The translations under genes and the position numbers were made by a program. A stretch of 64,000 nucleotides of DNA from Maritalea mobilis (GTDB taxonomy: Bacteria > Pseudomonadota > Alphaproteobacteria > Rhizobiales > Devosiaceae): NCBI RefSeq assembly GCF_004363175.1, contig NZ_SNYR01000002.1, positions 1 to 64,000 on the forward strand, read 5' to 3'. Shown here piece by piece: positions 18,508-26,734 of the stretch (within the stretch, counting starts at the first letter, position 1; each line of letters opens with the position of its first letter). The notes below the pieces were generated by a model that was given only the letters and a program-made list of their open reading frames with translations, ran no database searches and was not told the DNA's origin.

Positions 18508-19217
18508 ACAAGCGCCTCAATAAAGGTGATCGGCCCCGGCTTGATGTATTGCCCATATTCATATTTTGAGCGGAAACTTGCAGGGTCTTTGACCTTGCCA
18601 ATCATTGTTGGCGAAAGGGTCACATCATCGTTGGGCTTCATTTCAGCGCGGAGTGGCGGGCTGATTGTCAACGTTGCCGCATCACTATCATCGTAGGAAA
18701 TTCTCATAACCGCATAGGCACGGCCTTGGTGGCCGATCACATGGCCCGGCAATAGTTTTTGGTTATAATTGGCCATATCGAGCGTAATTGAGGTCACACC
18801 AGCCAAATAATGGGCTGTTGCCTTCACGTTCAATTCATACGCCCAACCAATGTTTTGATCCCATAGCAGATCAGAACCGTCCTGCTCCCAAGGCACCCCA
18901 ACCGTTTCATATGAGTCTGGCACTGTCACGCCAATGTCAGAGGCTTGCAAAACCTGCACAGATTTAACAATCGGAATGCGAAAAACTGATCCGTTTGCAA
19001 TTTGTGACATCAGCCAAGAGATAATCCGCGCATTGCCTGTGGTGTTGGCATAGTTGAAATCCATCTCTAAAAACGCCACGCCGCCCGGCTCTGGTGAAAG
19101 AGCATTTGCACCGCCAACGGTATATGCGCCAGAAATCCCCTGCCCCGGCGCATAGAACACTTGGTTTTGAGGCACAACGGAAATGGGCCAATGATGAATG
19201 GTTGGGGTAATGGTCAT
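18504..19217 (-). CDS. Distal tail protein
   Basis: The ATG at 19217 overlaps the tape-measure stop (ATGA); 237 residues. Beta-rich, with WPISVVPQNQVFYAPGQG near the start and SLDMA/GHVIGHQGRAYAV strands later. Comparable genes just after the tape measure encode distal tail proteins in phages with lambda-like tails. No catalytic motif seen. Confidence 0.7.
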   Translation of the reverse strand: MTITPTIHHWPISVVPQNQVFYAPGQGISGAYTVGGANALSPEPGGVAFLEMDFNYANTTGNARIISWLMSQIANGSVFRIPIVKSVQVLQASDIGVTVPDSYETVGVPWEQDGSDLLWDQNIGWAYELNVKATAHYLAGVTSITLDMANYNQKLLPGHVIGHQGRAYAVMRISYDDSDAATLTISPPLRAEMKPNDDVTLSPTMIGKVKDPASFRSKYEYGQYIKPGPITFIEALV

Positions 19218-20983
19218 GCAATTGCCCCGCGTGTCTGCTGCTGGACCTGCCAATCAGGCAAGGCACGTTTTACAGCCTCAACCGATTGTGCTGTGCCTTG
19301 CTGGATCATCTGCTGGATGCGCTGCCCATCAATCGCACCATCCAAAACAAAGGTTTGATCGATCTGCACATTGCCAGCGCCAGAAGTTAGCTGTTGCCCC
19401 GGCTTGGTAATGTCCACCCGTTCATTTGGTGACTTGCGGAAAGCAACCAGCTGGCTATCAATCCCGCCTGTGCCACCCGGCATAATCGTGCCGCCCTTGG
19501 CAAAGCCAAATAGGCCGCTAAACAAGCTGCCAATAATACCGCCAAACCCGCCGCCAAAATTAATGTTGGAAAAGGCCATCTGGGCAAGATTCATCATAAT
19601 ATCGGAGAGAACATCGAGCCAGTTTTTGGACCCGTCGATAACGCCCCGAAGCGATGCGCCAACAGACTTGAACATGTCTGCGAACTTGTCGCCCAAGCTG
19701 TCAACCTTGCCATCCATTTCGTCAAACTCATCTTGAGCCATTTTGACAGCACGTTGATATGTATCCCAATCAATCGCGCCAGCCTCAAGCAACTTGTTTA
19801 GCTCGTCCATTTTGGCATTGAATTGCTCTTGCGGTGTGCGTGTCGCTTCAAATACGCGCCGCCCTGCTTCTGCCAAATCGTTCGCGGCCTTCTTAAACCC
19901 GCTTGCAGCTTTTTCGATTGGTGCTGAAATAGACGATGCACCAGATTTAGGCTCTGTTGGCCAGTTGAACGAAGCGTAAAAATTAGGCACATCAGGCAAC
20001 ATCTGCCCGCTCTGAATTGCGCCAAGTTTCGCGGCCAATTCCTCTTGCGGTGTTTGTTTTTTCTCAATCGGCTTGATTGTGCTGTTGTAGCTGACCCAAT
20101 TTTGAAAGCGATTGACCTGATCCATGAAAGCGATAAAGGCTTCGGTTGCTTTCGCAATTGCGTCAAATAGCATAGCGCCAAAATTCTGCACCGCTTGTTG
20201 AAACTCAGGTGAACTAATTTTTGCCGCCAAATTTTCAATCGACTTGCGCAGGTTTTCCATGCCGGGGCCGGAAACCTCAAATAGATCACCAAATGCGTTG
20301 CTCAACCCAGTGAGTGCGCCGCCCATTGTATCACGTGCCGCGCGCGCAGAACCGCCGAATTGTGTTTCAAGCTCACGCAGAATAATCTTTTGCGCTTCAG
20401 CAACACGCCCAGTCTCAACCAGCTCTTTGACAACCTTCTTTTGCTGCTCAGTGAACTGAATGCCGGAGCGGGAAAGTGCTGTCATGCCCAACACAGGATC
20501 GTTCAGCGCCTTACCAACTTGCAAAGCCGCTGATTTAAGGTCAGTTCCCATCGCGGTAGCAACGTTCAGGGTCGCTTCCAGTGCTTGTGGAAACGCATCC
20601 CTGCCAATTTTGGTAAAGGTCAAAAGTAGCGATTGAGCCTCAATCACGGTTTCATCGCCGTATGTGGTCACGCTTTGCATGGCAGAAGCCATCTTTTGAA
20701 GCTCTTTTGAGGTAAGCCCGGCAACCTGCTTGGTGGATTTCAGAACCGCTTCAAGCTGCTTTACCGATTTTTCTTGCGCAATTGATGCAGACAAAAAGCT
20801 CTTTGATGCTACGGCAATACCAGCCGCCGCCGCTGCCGCGCCAATGGCCACAACCTTAAAGGCACGCTTAGCGGCGAAGGCGAATTTTTCTGAACCTGTC
20901 TGCGCATTCTTCAAACCGCGATGGAATTGGGCGCTGTTCATGCCCAGGTTCACGCGCAAAGCGCCAATTACTGCTCTGGCCAT
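19214..20983 (-). CDS. Tail tape measure protein
   Basis: Chosen ATG at 20983 (GGAG 6-8 bases upstream); 589 residues. Alanine-rich hydrophobic stretch at about 40-60 (VVAIGAAAAAAGIAVAS), then a TMP_2-type segment with long helices (QEKSVKQLEAVLKSTKQVAGLTSKELQKMAS would be its core) and GALTGLSNAFGDLFEVSG. A second glycine-rich hydrophobic region (about 475-505, GGGFGGIIGSLFSGLFGFAKGG) follows. It sets tail length and helps DNA pass through the membrane. At this length the tail should be fairly short for a siphovirus. Confidence 0.9.
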   Translation of the reverse strand: MARAVIGALRVNLGMNSAQFHRGLKNAQTGSEKFAFAAKRAFKVVAIGAAAAAAGIAVASKSFLSASIAQEKSVKQLEAVLKSTKQVAGLTSKELQKMASAMQSVTTYGDETVIEAQSLLLTFTKIGRDAFPQALEATLNVATAMGTDLKSAALQVGKALNDPVLGMTALSRSGIQFTEQQKKVVKELVETGRVAEAQKIILRELETQFGGSARAARDTMGGALTGLSNAFGDLFEVSGPGMENLRKSIENLAAKISSPEFQQAVQNFGAMLFDAIAKATEAFIAFMDQVNRFQNWVSYNSTIKPIEKKQTPQEELAAKLGAIQSGQMLPDVPNFYASFNWPTEPKSGASSISAPIEKAASGFKKAANDLAEAGRRVFEATRTPQEQFNAKMDELNKLLEAGAIDWDTYQRAVKMAQDEFDEMDGKVDSLGDKFADMFKSVGASLRGVIDGSKNWLDVLSDIMMNLAQMAFSNINFGGGFGGIIGSLFSGLFGFAKGGTIMPGGTGGIDSQLVAFRKSPNERVDITKPGQQLTSGAGNVQIDQTFVLDGAIDGQRIQQMIQQGTAQSVEAVKRALPDWQVQQQTRGAIA

Positions 20984-20997
20984 TGCATTCTCCATAG

Positions 20998-21023
20998 AAA
21001 AACCCCGCCAAAATGACGGGGTT
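20998..21023 (-). terminator. Intrinsic terminator upstream of tape measure gene
   Basis: On the minus strand AACCCCGTCA and TGGCGGGGTT form a 10-bp stem with a TTT loop, then a short T-run ending in TTTC. It separates the antirepressor-like gene from the tape measure gene and points in the late direction. Confidence 0.8.
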
Positions 21024-21052
21024 CAAGTGTGCAGATATGTGCACGGTTGAAG

Positions 21053-21604
21053 TTATGCCCTCATTGAAAGGCAGATTTCTTGGTTGGCGGCGAGTGAACC
21101 GTGCAGCAGTTTTTCAAGTGAACGCAAATGGTCACTTGTTGCTACACCCTTTCGCCCCCAAACTTCATTCAGGATTTCAATTCCGCTACTCGTCTCTGAA
21201 ATGCTCTTTTGGGCCATTTCTATGATATACGGGCTTTGGTTAGACCGCTCGGCTTCTTCTTTTTCGATTAGATCGAGTATCCACCGCCGAAAGGCTTTTG
21301 CTTTCTTTGTCCGCGCCAGCATTGCAATCAAGTATGAGCCGCGAAGGCTGAAAATCCTGACTTTTCTAAGATAATTCCCTGAGGCGGTCAATTTGACCAC
21401 CTGAGACATTTCGGGTGGGAATTCATCCCGGTAACGAGCAAAAATCCTTGTGACTGCTGCGCGATCCTTGCAGCCCAAAGCTGCTGACAACCCTACAGCG
21501 GTCATCCAAAGATCGCCGTCTAGTGTCAAAGTCTCAATTTCTGTAGTGTTGTAGGTTAAACCGTTGCCAGCCTTCGTAGCGGGCGTTATATGTAAAGAAG
21601 CCAT
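21053..21604 (-). CDS. BRO-N-type phage antirepressor-like protein
   Basis: The product has 183 residues. The N-terminal region (about 25-115) follows the BRO-N/antirepressor pattern: LWMTAVGLSAALGCKD, a variable loop, then SLRGSYLIAMLARTKKAKAFRRWILD. The C-terminal 60 residues are helical and charged. Such proteins bind DNA or antagonise repressors. It lies in the middle of the tail operon, divergent from a plus-strand RHH gene about 95 bases away, which suggests a self-contained regulatory insertion. Confidence 0.75.
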   Translation of the reverse strand: MASLHITPATKAGNGLTYNTTEIETLTLDGDLWMTAVGLSAALGCKDRAAVTRIFARYRDEFPPEMSQVVKLTASGNYLRKVRIFSLRGSYLIAMLARTKKAKAFRRWILDLIEKEEAERSNQSPYIIEMAQKSISETSSGIEILNEVWGRKGVATSDHLRSLEKLLHGSLAANQEICLSMRA

Positions 21605-21698
21605 TGTAACAAGTACCTTTTGTTGCTGTGGTTAGGCCCATAGAGGTGTTGCTGCACCTCCTTGGGCTGTATTACAAAACTACAAGAGGTTTTTCTGA

Positions 21699-21887
21699 GT
21701 GTCAACAAACGATGACAACAAAGTCTATTCAATTCGTCTCCCGAACGATCTCATACTGTTGATTGACGAGTTTCGGCGGGATCAGGATGACCTTCCTTCA
21801 CGTTCCGAAGCCATAAGGCGTATACTCAATGACTATTTTATTTCGACTGGCAAAACCCCTTTTGAGGATGATGCTGATTTTAGTTAG
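21699..21887 (+). CDS. Arc/CopG-type ribbon-helix-helix protein
   Basis: GTG start at 21699 with AAGAGG about 9 bases upstream; 62 residues. The strand YSIRLPNDLILLIDEF and helix-turn-helix SRSEAIRRILNDYF match RHH repressors. It is divergent from the antirepressor-like gene and overlaps the next plus-strand gene by 59 bases. Probably an autoregulator of this small cassette. Confidence 0.75.
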   Translation: MSTNDDNKVYSIRLPNDLILLIDEFRRDQDDLPSRSEAIRRILNDYFISTGKTPFEDDADFS

Positions 21888-22260
21888 CTTTCCAGCAGTT
21901 GTTTTCGCTCAAGAAACCCCAATATCAAGTAATGTAAACGGCAACGAAATCTACAAATACTGCACATCCGAAAAAACTACAGAAATCACCATGTGTATGG
22001 GATACCTGATTGGCCTAAATGAAGGAATCCATCTCAGCATCTCCATACCAGCAATACGTTCGTTGGGGCCTGATGCCAGTCCGGAACAGATTCAAAAGTT
22101 TGGCGAAGAACTGCTCGGATACTGCGTACCCGACGGTGTAACATACGAACAACAAAAGGACATTTTTGTTTCATATCTGAAACAGTACCCTAGTGTGCGC
22201 CATGAGGGTGCTAGGTTGCTTTATTATTCAGCTTTTATAATGGCGTTCCCCTGCAGCTAA
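21829..22260 (+). CDS. Secreted Rap1a/Tai-type immunity-like protein
   Basis: The product has 143 residues. The signal peptide (RLAKPLLRMMLILVSFPAVVFA, cut near 27-28) precedes a domain with EIYKYCTSEK, CMGYLIGLNEG and ELLGYCVP. The conserved cysteines and small-helix pattern match Rap1a/Tai immunity proteins, which neutralise secreted peptidoglycan-targeting effectors in the periplasm. It lies on the opposite strand to the surrounding tail genes. In a prophage it is best read as a moron expressed in lysogeny; immunity function is inference. ATGs at 21868/21871 are alternative starts. Confidence 0.65.
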   Translation: MTILFRLAKPLLRMMLILVSFPAVVFAQETPISSNVNGNEIYKYCTSEKTTEITMCMGYLIGLNEGIHLSISIPAIRSLGPDASPEQIQKFGEELLGYCVPDGVTYEQQKDIFVSYLKQYPSVRHEGARLLYYSAFIMAFPCS

Positions 22261-22307
22261 ATGTTGATCAAAGCCCTTGAGAAATACATTAACGAAGAAC
22301 AAAAAAG

Positions 22308-23189
22308 CTAGTGACGTTTCAGTCGGCCAACTAAAGTCTTGAGGTCAACAATTTCAATTGACTGGCCTCGCTCTGCATATTCCAAAGCCTTCTTGACCTT
22401 GCCAGTCGGAGTGTCTTCGAGACCACCGACCACCAGTAAGCTCGTCTTCTTCGTGACATTGGGGTGCACTGCCGCTCCAAGCTCATTCAGCAACTTTGAC
22501 ACGTTAGCTTTATCGCTCGGAAAGTCGCCACTCAGCACACAGACATGACCAGATAAAGGTCCATCCTTCTTACCTTCGAGTTTTTCTGCACGTGGCGGAT
22601 AGGAAATAGAGATTTTTTTCAGCGACATTTCGCCAAGTTCTCGTGCCCCCAAATTTGATTTTTTTGCAGCCATGCATAAAATTTCCCCGGCAGCAATAGC
22701 ATCTTCCAATGCGTCATGGTGCTGGAAAGTCATTCCAAACTCTTGCTTTAAGTTACCCAGCCCAAACCCCTTTTTTCGATATTCAGGCCACAAATGCCGG
22801 ACAACACGGCTTGAGTCTATCCAATCACAAGCGAAGCCCACCTTGGCGGCATAGATTATCGCCTCTGAAATAGCTTCTTGATCAAACAACGTATGTGAAA
22901 CCACCAAGCGGTTTTCCATGCGTCTTTTAATTTGTTTGTACACATGGCCGAAGCTCGGCGCGTTCCGCACAGCATCTGGCGTTATACTGTGAACACCTAT
23001 ATTTGCTTCATCAAATTCACATTGCGGGTTGACGAGTGTTACCCACTTATCGACAAGCTGCCAGTTGTCAAATTCAGCAATTCCGATCTGACAAATACTG
23101 CCTCGTTCCGAGTTGGCTGTTTCAACATCAACGGCGACAAAATGATCTGGTCCGCGTCTAATTTCCTTTTTGCCGAATCCGAAAATCAT
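22308..23189 (-). CDS. DEDDh exonuclease (PolIII epsilon-like) fused to BRCT domain
   Basis: The product has 293 residues. The exonuclease domain (about 15-175) has all four acidic/His motifs: VAVDVETAN (Exo I), VVSHTLFDQEA (Exo II) and HHDALEDAIAAG (Exo III with His). A C-terminal BRCT domain (about 205-290) shows SGHVCVLSGDF, KKTSLLVVGG and the terminal helix. Same domain pair as host epsilon-like exonuclease proteins. It is on the late-gene strand between a moron and the tail chaperones, so it may be a DNA-repair or anti-host moron rather than a virion part. Confidence 0.85.
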   Translation of the reverse strand: MIFGFGKKEIRRGPDHFVAVDVETANSERGSICQIGIAEFDNWQLVDKWVTLVNPQCEFDEANIGVHSITPDAVRNAPSFGHVYKQIKRRMENRLVVSHTLFDQEAISEAIIYAAKVGFACDWIDSSRVVRHLWPEYRKKGFGLGNLKQEFGMTFQHHDALEDAIAAGEILCMAAKKSNLGARELGEMSLKKISISYPPRAEKLEGKKDGPLSGHVCVLSGDFPSDKANVSKLLNELGAAVHPNVTKKTSLLVVGGLEDTPTGKVKKALEYAERGQSIEIVDLKTLVGRLKRH

Positions 23190-23237
23190 GCTTCCCCCAA
23201 AGTAAAAGCTCGATTTCAGAATCCTATTGGCTAAGAG

Positions 23238-23570
23238 TCAAGTTTCTTTGGTCAAATCATCACCGCCCAAGGCCGCGTTAAGCGCCCTGATGATAGATTC
23301 CATCTGTTCGGGGGTTTGAGGCTTTTTAGGCCCGGTATCTAGCAAGGCTTCCAATTTTGGAAACTTCTTAGGGTCCATGCGGGTCAATGCGGCAATATGC
23401 CAAACCGCCCAAGCTCTTTCATTGTGTTCATAGCGGCGCTTTTCATTTACCGCTTTGAAAAGGTTTGATATTTCGCGCGGGGTCAGTGACCAGAAAAGGG
23501 TTGGATCATAACCGCAGCTTACAAACTGTCGGTGAAGCCCTTCCCAATCCCATTTTACCCCGCGTTCGCT
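23238..23570 (-). CDS. Tail assembly chaperone C-terminal extension, reached by -1 frameshift
   Basis: An open frame of 110 codons lies -1 relative to the upstream chaperone gene. It has no ATG, GTG or TTG before its conserved part (first ATG is more than half way in). Its only good entry is the slippery heptamer C CCC CCA at 23576-23570, inside the last codons of the upstream gene. The resulting product reads WDWEGLHRQFVSCGYDP, FWSLTPREISNLF, RAWAVWHIAALTR and ends TKET. The arrangement copies lambda gpG/gpGT. The upstream half matches a tail chaperone family, which supports this. A simple sequencing frameshift is less likely since both frames end properly. Confidence 0.75.
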   Translation of the reverse strand, partial: SERGVKWDWEGLHRQFVSCGYDPTLFWSLTPREISNLFKAVNEKRRYEHNERAWAVWHIAALTRMDPKKFPKLEALLDTGPKKPQTPEQMESIIRALNAALGGDDLTKET

Positions 23571-23899
23571 GGGGGGCTGTCGCTGTTCTCCTCACCATCA
23601 GGGAAAGCAGCAACAAACGCCGCGCCAAGTTTCTCGCCAACGGCCTGAAACCCGATCTCATCCATGATCTCGCCAACCTCATCAATTGGCAATGCTTTTG
23701 CACCGCCCAACGCCTCGTGCATTACCTTACGCAAAAATCCAAGGCGCAACTGGGATGGATCGTTCATCTTCTCGCCGATCTGGTTGATCCCCATATCAAG
23801 GACATCTTCCATTGAAACGATCTCATTGGCACCCATGTGCAAGACATAGGTCTTTCCCAACGCCTTGATTTCTACTTCACCGCGTTTCTTGTTCGCCAT
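23555..23899 (-). CDS. Tail assembly chaperone (TAC_11 / GTA-TIM-type)
   Basis: The product has 114 residues. The N-terminus (KRGEVEIKALGKTYVLHMG, ANEIVSMEDVL) is typical of the Phage_TAC_11 family found before tape measure genes and in gene transfer agents. The last codons contain the slippery C CCC CCA, so a fraction of ribosomes should make a longer G-T-like fusion (about 220 residues). Both forms would coat the tape measure during tail assembly. Confidence 0.85.
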   Translation of the reverse strand: MANKKRGEVEIKALGKTYVLHMGANEIVSMEDVLDMGINQIGEKMNDPSQLRLGFLRKVMHEALGGAKALPIDEVGEIMDEIGFQAVGEKLGAAFVAAFPDGEENSDSPPANAG

Positions 23900-23906
23900 A
23901 AATCAC

Positions 23907-24323
23907 CTATGCCAGTGTTGGTTTGCCAGAAACTTTGAAGGTGGCCGAAGCAGAAAGCTTGTCATCGTTTGGCACCGCTGGCGTGTACGCTGTGCAAATG
24001 GCCGCGAATGTAAATGTGATGCTATTGGGCAACGTGATTTGGAAGTTGCCCTTGCCGCCTGTCAAAGCTGCAATCAGCACATCAGATGCACTAGGCACAT
24101 AGTTCAATTCAATCTGCACTTCTCCCGCGTCCATCAAGCCCGCAATATATTCACGGAACTGATCGTCGCTTTTCATGTGGGTTACGTCGATTGCATCGCG
24201 TGAATAGCCGGGTGGCGTGATATTGGTCACTTCTGCAACCGCCGTAAACGTTTCCGTAGGATCGCCGCCATCGCCAATAGCAAAGGTGGAGTTATAGCCG
24301 ATAATAGCGCTGCTTGCTGCCAT
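23907..24323 (-). CDS. Major tail tube protein
   Basis: The product has 138 residues, with the tail tube fold pattern of lambda-like/GTA phages: TAVAEVTNITPPGYSRDAIDVTHM, a dimer/hexamer-forming beta-sandwich, and a C-terminal ATFKVSGKP strand. Position between tail terminator and tail chaperone is canonical. Confidence 0.88.
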   Translation of the reverse strand: MAASSAIIGYNSTFAIGDGGDPTETFTAVAEVTNITPPGYSRDAIDVTHMKSDDQFREYIAGLMDAGEVQIELNYVPSASDVLIAALTGGKGNFQITLPNSITFTFAAICTAYTPAVPNDDKLSASATFKVSGKPTLA

Positions 24324-24373
24324 TGTCTCAGTCCTTCAATTTTGAAAAAGCGCTTGCCTATGGCGCGGTTAGG

Positions 24374-24766
24374 CTAGGCGTGCCACACCTGATAGTCAGA
24401 TGAAACACGGTGGAATTTTTCCTCACCATTGCCCGGCTTGGAAAAGTCTTGACGTTCGCTTTCTTTGAAAACGCCTTGAAATGTGGTATCGCCAACGGTG
24501 CCTTTGTACCCGCTTAAAACGGCCTTGACGGCCTCAGAAACGGCGAGTGCATCTGTCAGCGTATTGCCCCAACAATCGATTTGAACAAGCGAGCTTTCCA
24601 AATCAACTGTGCCAGCAACGGTGTATTCCGAGATTTCAGAAATAAGGTGTAGCACAATCAATGGGCGCTGCTTGCCTTGCGCCGCTTCACTCCAATAGAT
24701 GCGCGTACCGACCAAATCAGTGATCGAGCTTTGTGCGGCAAGCAACGAGCGTAAATCAGTTTGCAT
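24374..24766 (-). CDS. Tail terminator/completion protein (DUF3168)
   Basis: The product has 130 residues. LRSLLAAQSSITDLVGTRIYW at the start and SLVQIDCWGNTLTDALAVSE in the middle are the DUF3168 pattern. In lambda-like tails this gene (gpU role) caps the tail tube. It overlaps the gp10-like gene by 11 bases. Confidence 0.85.
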   Translation of the reverse strand: MQTDLRSLLAAQSSITDLVGTRIYWSEAAQGKQRPLIVLHLISEISEYTVAGTVDLESSLVQIDCWGNTLTDALAVSEAVKAVLSGYKGTVGDTTFQGVFKESERQDFSKPGNGEEKFHRVSSDYQVWHA

Positions 24767-25196
24767 TTTTCAAAGCCTTTCGCCTTGCCCGCTGTACGGC
24801 CTTGCCAATGTTCTCTTGCAAATCGTCTGTGATCTTGCGCAAAACCTTTGTGCGCGTCCGTTCCCATGACTCACGCGCCGAAGGCTGTGGTGGATGATTA
24901 ATATTGCCAAATTCCTGCTGAATGGCCGCTGGATCGTCTGAACCAACGAACATTTCAACATCATCCTGCTTGCGATGCTTGCGGCGCTGGCTTTTGTTCA
25001 GCTTTGTGCCGACTTCAATGCTCTCATAATAGTGGTTTTGATCACGCGGTACGTTGGATTTCCAATCATCGGCGAATACCTGACCGCCTGACTTCAAAGA
25101 TTTGCGGGCTTGGTTCTTTGCCGTGGCCCGCGTCAATTCTTCCATGGCCTGTTCGAGTTCGCGCAGCCCTTCAATCGAAACAAACTCGTCTGCCAT
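24756..25196 (-). CDS. HK97 gp10-like head-tail protein
   Basis: The product has 146 residues, N-terminal helix GLRELEQAMEELTRATAKN, then AAIQQEFGNINHPPQPSARESW, the conserved HK97-gp10 phrase. It joins at the head-tail interface. TAATG coupling to the upstream gene. Confidence 0.87.
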   Translation of the reverse strand: MADEFVSIEGLRELEQAMEELTRATAKNQARKSLKSGGQVFADDWKSNVPRDQNHYYESIEVGTKLNKSQRRKHRKQDDVEMFVGSDDPAAIQQEFGNINHPPQPSARESWERTRTKVLRKITDDLQENIGKAVQRARRKALKNAN

Positions 25197-25537
25197 TAGT
25201 CTGCTGGCGCGGTGGCGGTAATCTCCAACCCTTCGCGCCGCCCCAACTCTTTCACACCGTAAATGTCGTAATAGGTGCCGCTATCAACTGGATATTCAAT
25301 GCGGTCCTTGGCGTTTACATCAGCAACAGTGCTTGAATGCAAAATAGTAAACCGTGTTGAAATACTCGCATTGACCTGTTGCGCCTCGATCCGCTCACCG
25401 TCCGAAATAGGCGTTACGTTCGCCCACACAGTCGCCAGCGCGGACCAGTTTTTGACTTCTTCACCCAACCCGTTTTGTTCAGTGGTGTATCGCTGAATTT
25501 TTATGCGCCGATCACGCTTTCCGGCCAGCTTACTCAT
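25196..25537 (-). CDS. Head closure/head-tail adaptor (gp9-type)
   Basis: The product has 113 residues. KRDRRIKIQRYTTEQNGLGE, WANVTPISDGERIEAQQVNA and the closing strands match phage head-tail joining proteins of the SPP1 gp16/HK97 gp9 type. Coupled to its neighbours by 4-base overlaps. Confidence 0.85.
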   Translation of the reverse strand: MSKLAGKRDRRIKIQRYTTEQNGLGEEVKNWSALATVWANVTPISDGERIEAQQVNASISTRFTILHSSTVADVNAKDRIEYPVDSGTYYDIYGVKELGRREGLEITATAPAD

Positions 25538-25692
25538 TCAGATTTAGCCTTTGGCATGCGCTTTGTTGGCGCTCGATCAGCTTGATTGCGTGCGATCAGC
25601 AATTCGCCAACCTCTTTTGTCACTTCAATCTTGTCGCCGGGGTTCTGTGTTTTCTTGCCAATATAGCGGTTTACGCGCAGAATAACTTGCAT
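25534..25692 (-). CDS. Small basic head-region protein (52 residues)
   Basis: ATG at 25692 with AGGGGG upstream; stop overlaps the next gene (ATGA). The sequence starts MQVILRVNRYIGKK and has a basic tail ending PKAKSE. No family recognised. Its coupling, ribosome-binding site and place between connector genes support a real gene. Confidence 0.6.
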   Translation of the reverse strand: MQVILRVNRYIGKKTQNPGDKIEVTKEVGELLIARNQADRAPTKRMPKAKSE

Positions 25693-25702
25693 TTCATCCC
25701 CC

Positions 25703-26290
25703 TTAAACGCCTATCCGGCGATATGGTGCAATCAGCGCATCAAACGCCGCTGGCACCTCGTTTAAATTCAATTCTGAAACTGCTGCCCTGTGATCGTACC
25801 AATGCGACACAAGCAACAAACAAGCCCGCTTGAGCGCCAAAGGCACATCGCTGGCCGCCGCCCCATACCCGGCTACAAACTCAACCGTGATCGGCGCGGC
25901 CATGTCGCTATAAAGCGAAGGCTTGGTGAAGCTGTCTTTGAAATAAACAATGGAGCTTTTTTCATCGTCAATAATCTCGTGGAGACTACTTGAAACGGTC
26001 TGCTCTACATTGCTTTCATCAAAATATGTGATGGTGACGCTCGAAACGTCTGGAAAGGGCAGTCGCAAGCAGCGCCGCCCTCCCCAAGTGGTGAATTTTT
26101 GTTGCCAAGTCTGATTGACCATGCAACGGCCTAAAACGCCCGCATACCCGTCCATATGAGCGATTGCAGCGTCGATCAGGTCTCCAATCAAATCATCTTC
26201 ATCAGAATGATCAACGCGGCTGTTGGCTTTCGCCTCAGCAACGCTCACCAGCTTTACGGCTGGCGCTGTGTCAAGAACGGGCTTCAGCAT
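25703..26290 (-). CDS. Head-tail connector (gp6-like)
   Basis: ATG at 26290, one base after the upstream stop; 195 residues. SVAEAKANSRVDHSDEDDL, IDAAIAHMDGYAGVLGRCM and PLALKRACLLLVSHWYDHR are the pattern of gp6-like/DUF3199-type connectors, which form the ring below the portal. Confidence 0.87.
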   Translation of the reverse strand: MLKPVLDTAPAVKLVSVAEAKANSRVDHSDEDDLIGDLIDAAIAHMDGYAGVLGRCMVNQTWQQKFTTWGGRRCLRLPFPDVSSVTITYFDESNVEQTVSSSLHEIIDDEKSSIVYFKDSFTKPSLYSDMAAPITVEFVAGYGAAASDVPLALKRACLLLVSHWYDHRAAVSELNLNEVPAAFDALIAPYRRIGV

Positions 26291-26291
26291 G

Positions 26292-26678
26292 TTAAGCCTG
26301 TGGGTTATCGTCGCCGTGACCTTTGACCACGGTAATGCCAGCAGCAATGGAAGTGCCGCTGTTTTTGGTCAAGACGTGGCGAATATAACGCTTTGAGCCG
26401 ATATAGCCCTGATTATAAACGCTATTGGCTTCCAATGTGTCGGGCACGGTGCCTTGCAAGTCAGCAGCCGCAACATCGGAAAAGTCGCCGCTTGTGGTTG
26501 TGTCAGACTCTTGCAGCTTATAGCTGAAATCGCCTGAACCAGCGATTGCGCCTGTGGCGATTTCGACAACAGCGCTTTCAAAGCCCTGCAAGTCTATTGC
26601 GGAGCCTGTATCAGTGGCGGATTGCACCGCTGGTGCCAGCGATTGCACAAACGCCAATTTTGAGTGGAGGTCTTTCAT
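26292..26678 (-). CDS. Virion protein of head region, function unknown
   Basis: The product has 128 residues. LAPAVQSATDTGSAIDLQGFESAVV and KRYIRHVLTKNSG recur in many phages directly after the major capsid gene. A beta-sandwich decoration or head-fibre protein is plausible. Function is unassigned. Confidence 0.7.
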   Translation of the reverse strand: MKDLHSKLAFVQSLAPAVQSATDTGSAIDLQGFESAVVEIATGAIAGSGDFSYKLQESDTTTSGDFSDVAAADLQGTVPDTLEANSVYNQGYIGSKRYIRHVLTKNSGTSIAAGITVVKGHGDDNPQA

Positions 26679-26699
26679 GATCTCATCCTTTTAGAATTG

Positions 26700-26724
26700 A
26701 AAAAGGCGGCTCAAAAGAACCGCC
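26700..26724 (-). terminator. Intrinsic terminator after the major capsid gene
   Basis: On the minus strand GGCGGTTC and GAGCCGCC form an 8-bp stem (one G-U) with a TTTT loop, then TTTTT. It sits directly downstream of the capsid stop, inside the late operon. Confidence 0.85.
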
Positions 26725-26734
26725 CTCAAATGGG

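Noticed and set aside
23506-23703. Minus-strand ORF in +1 frame over the chaperone junction
   Set aside because: It ends soon after the junction and matches nothing; the -1 frame holds the natural continuation.
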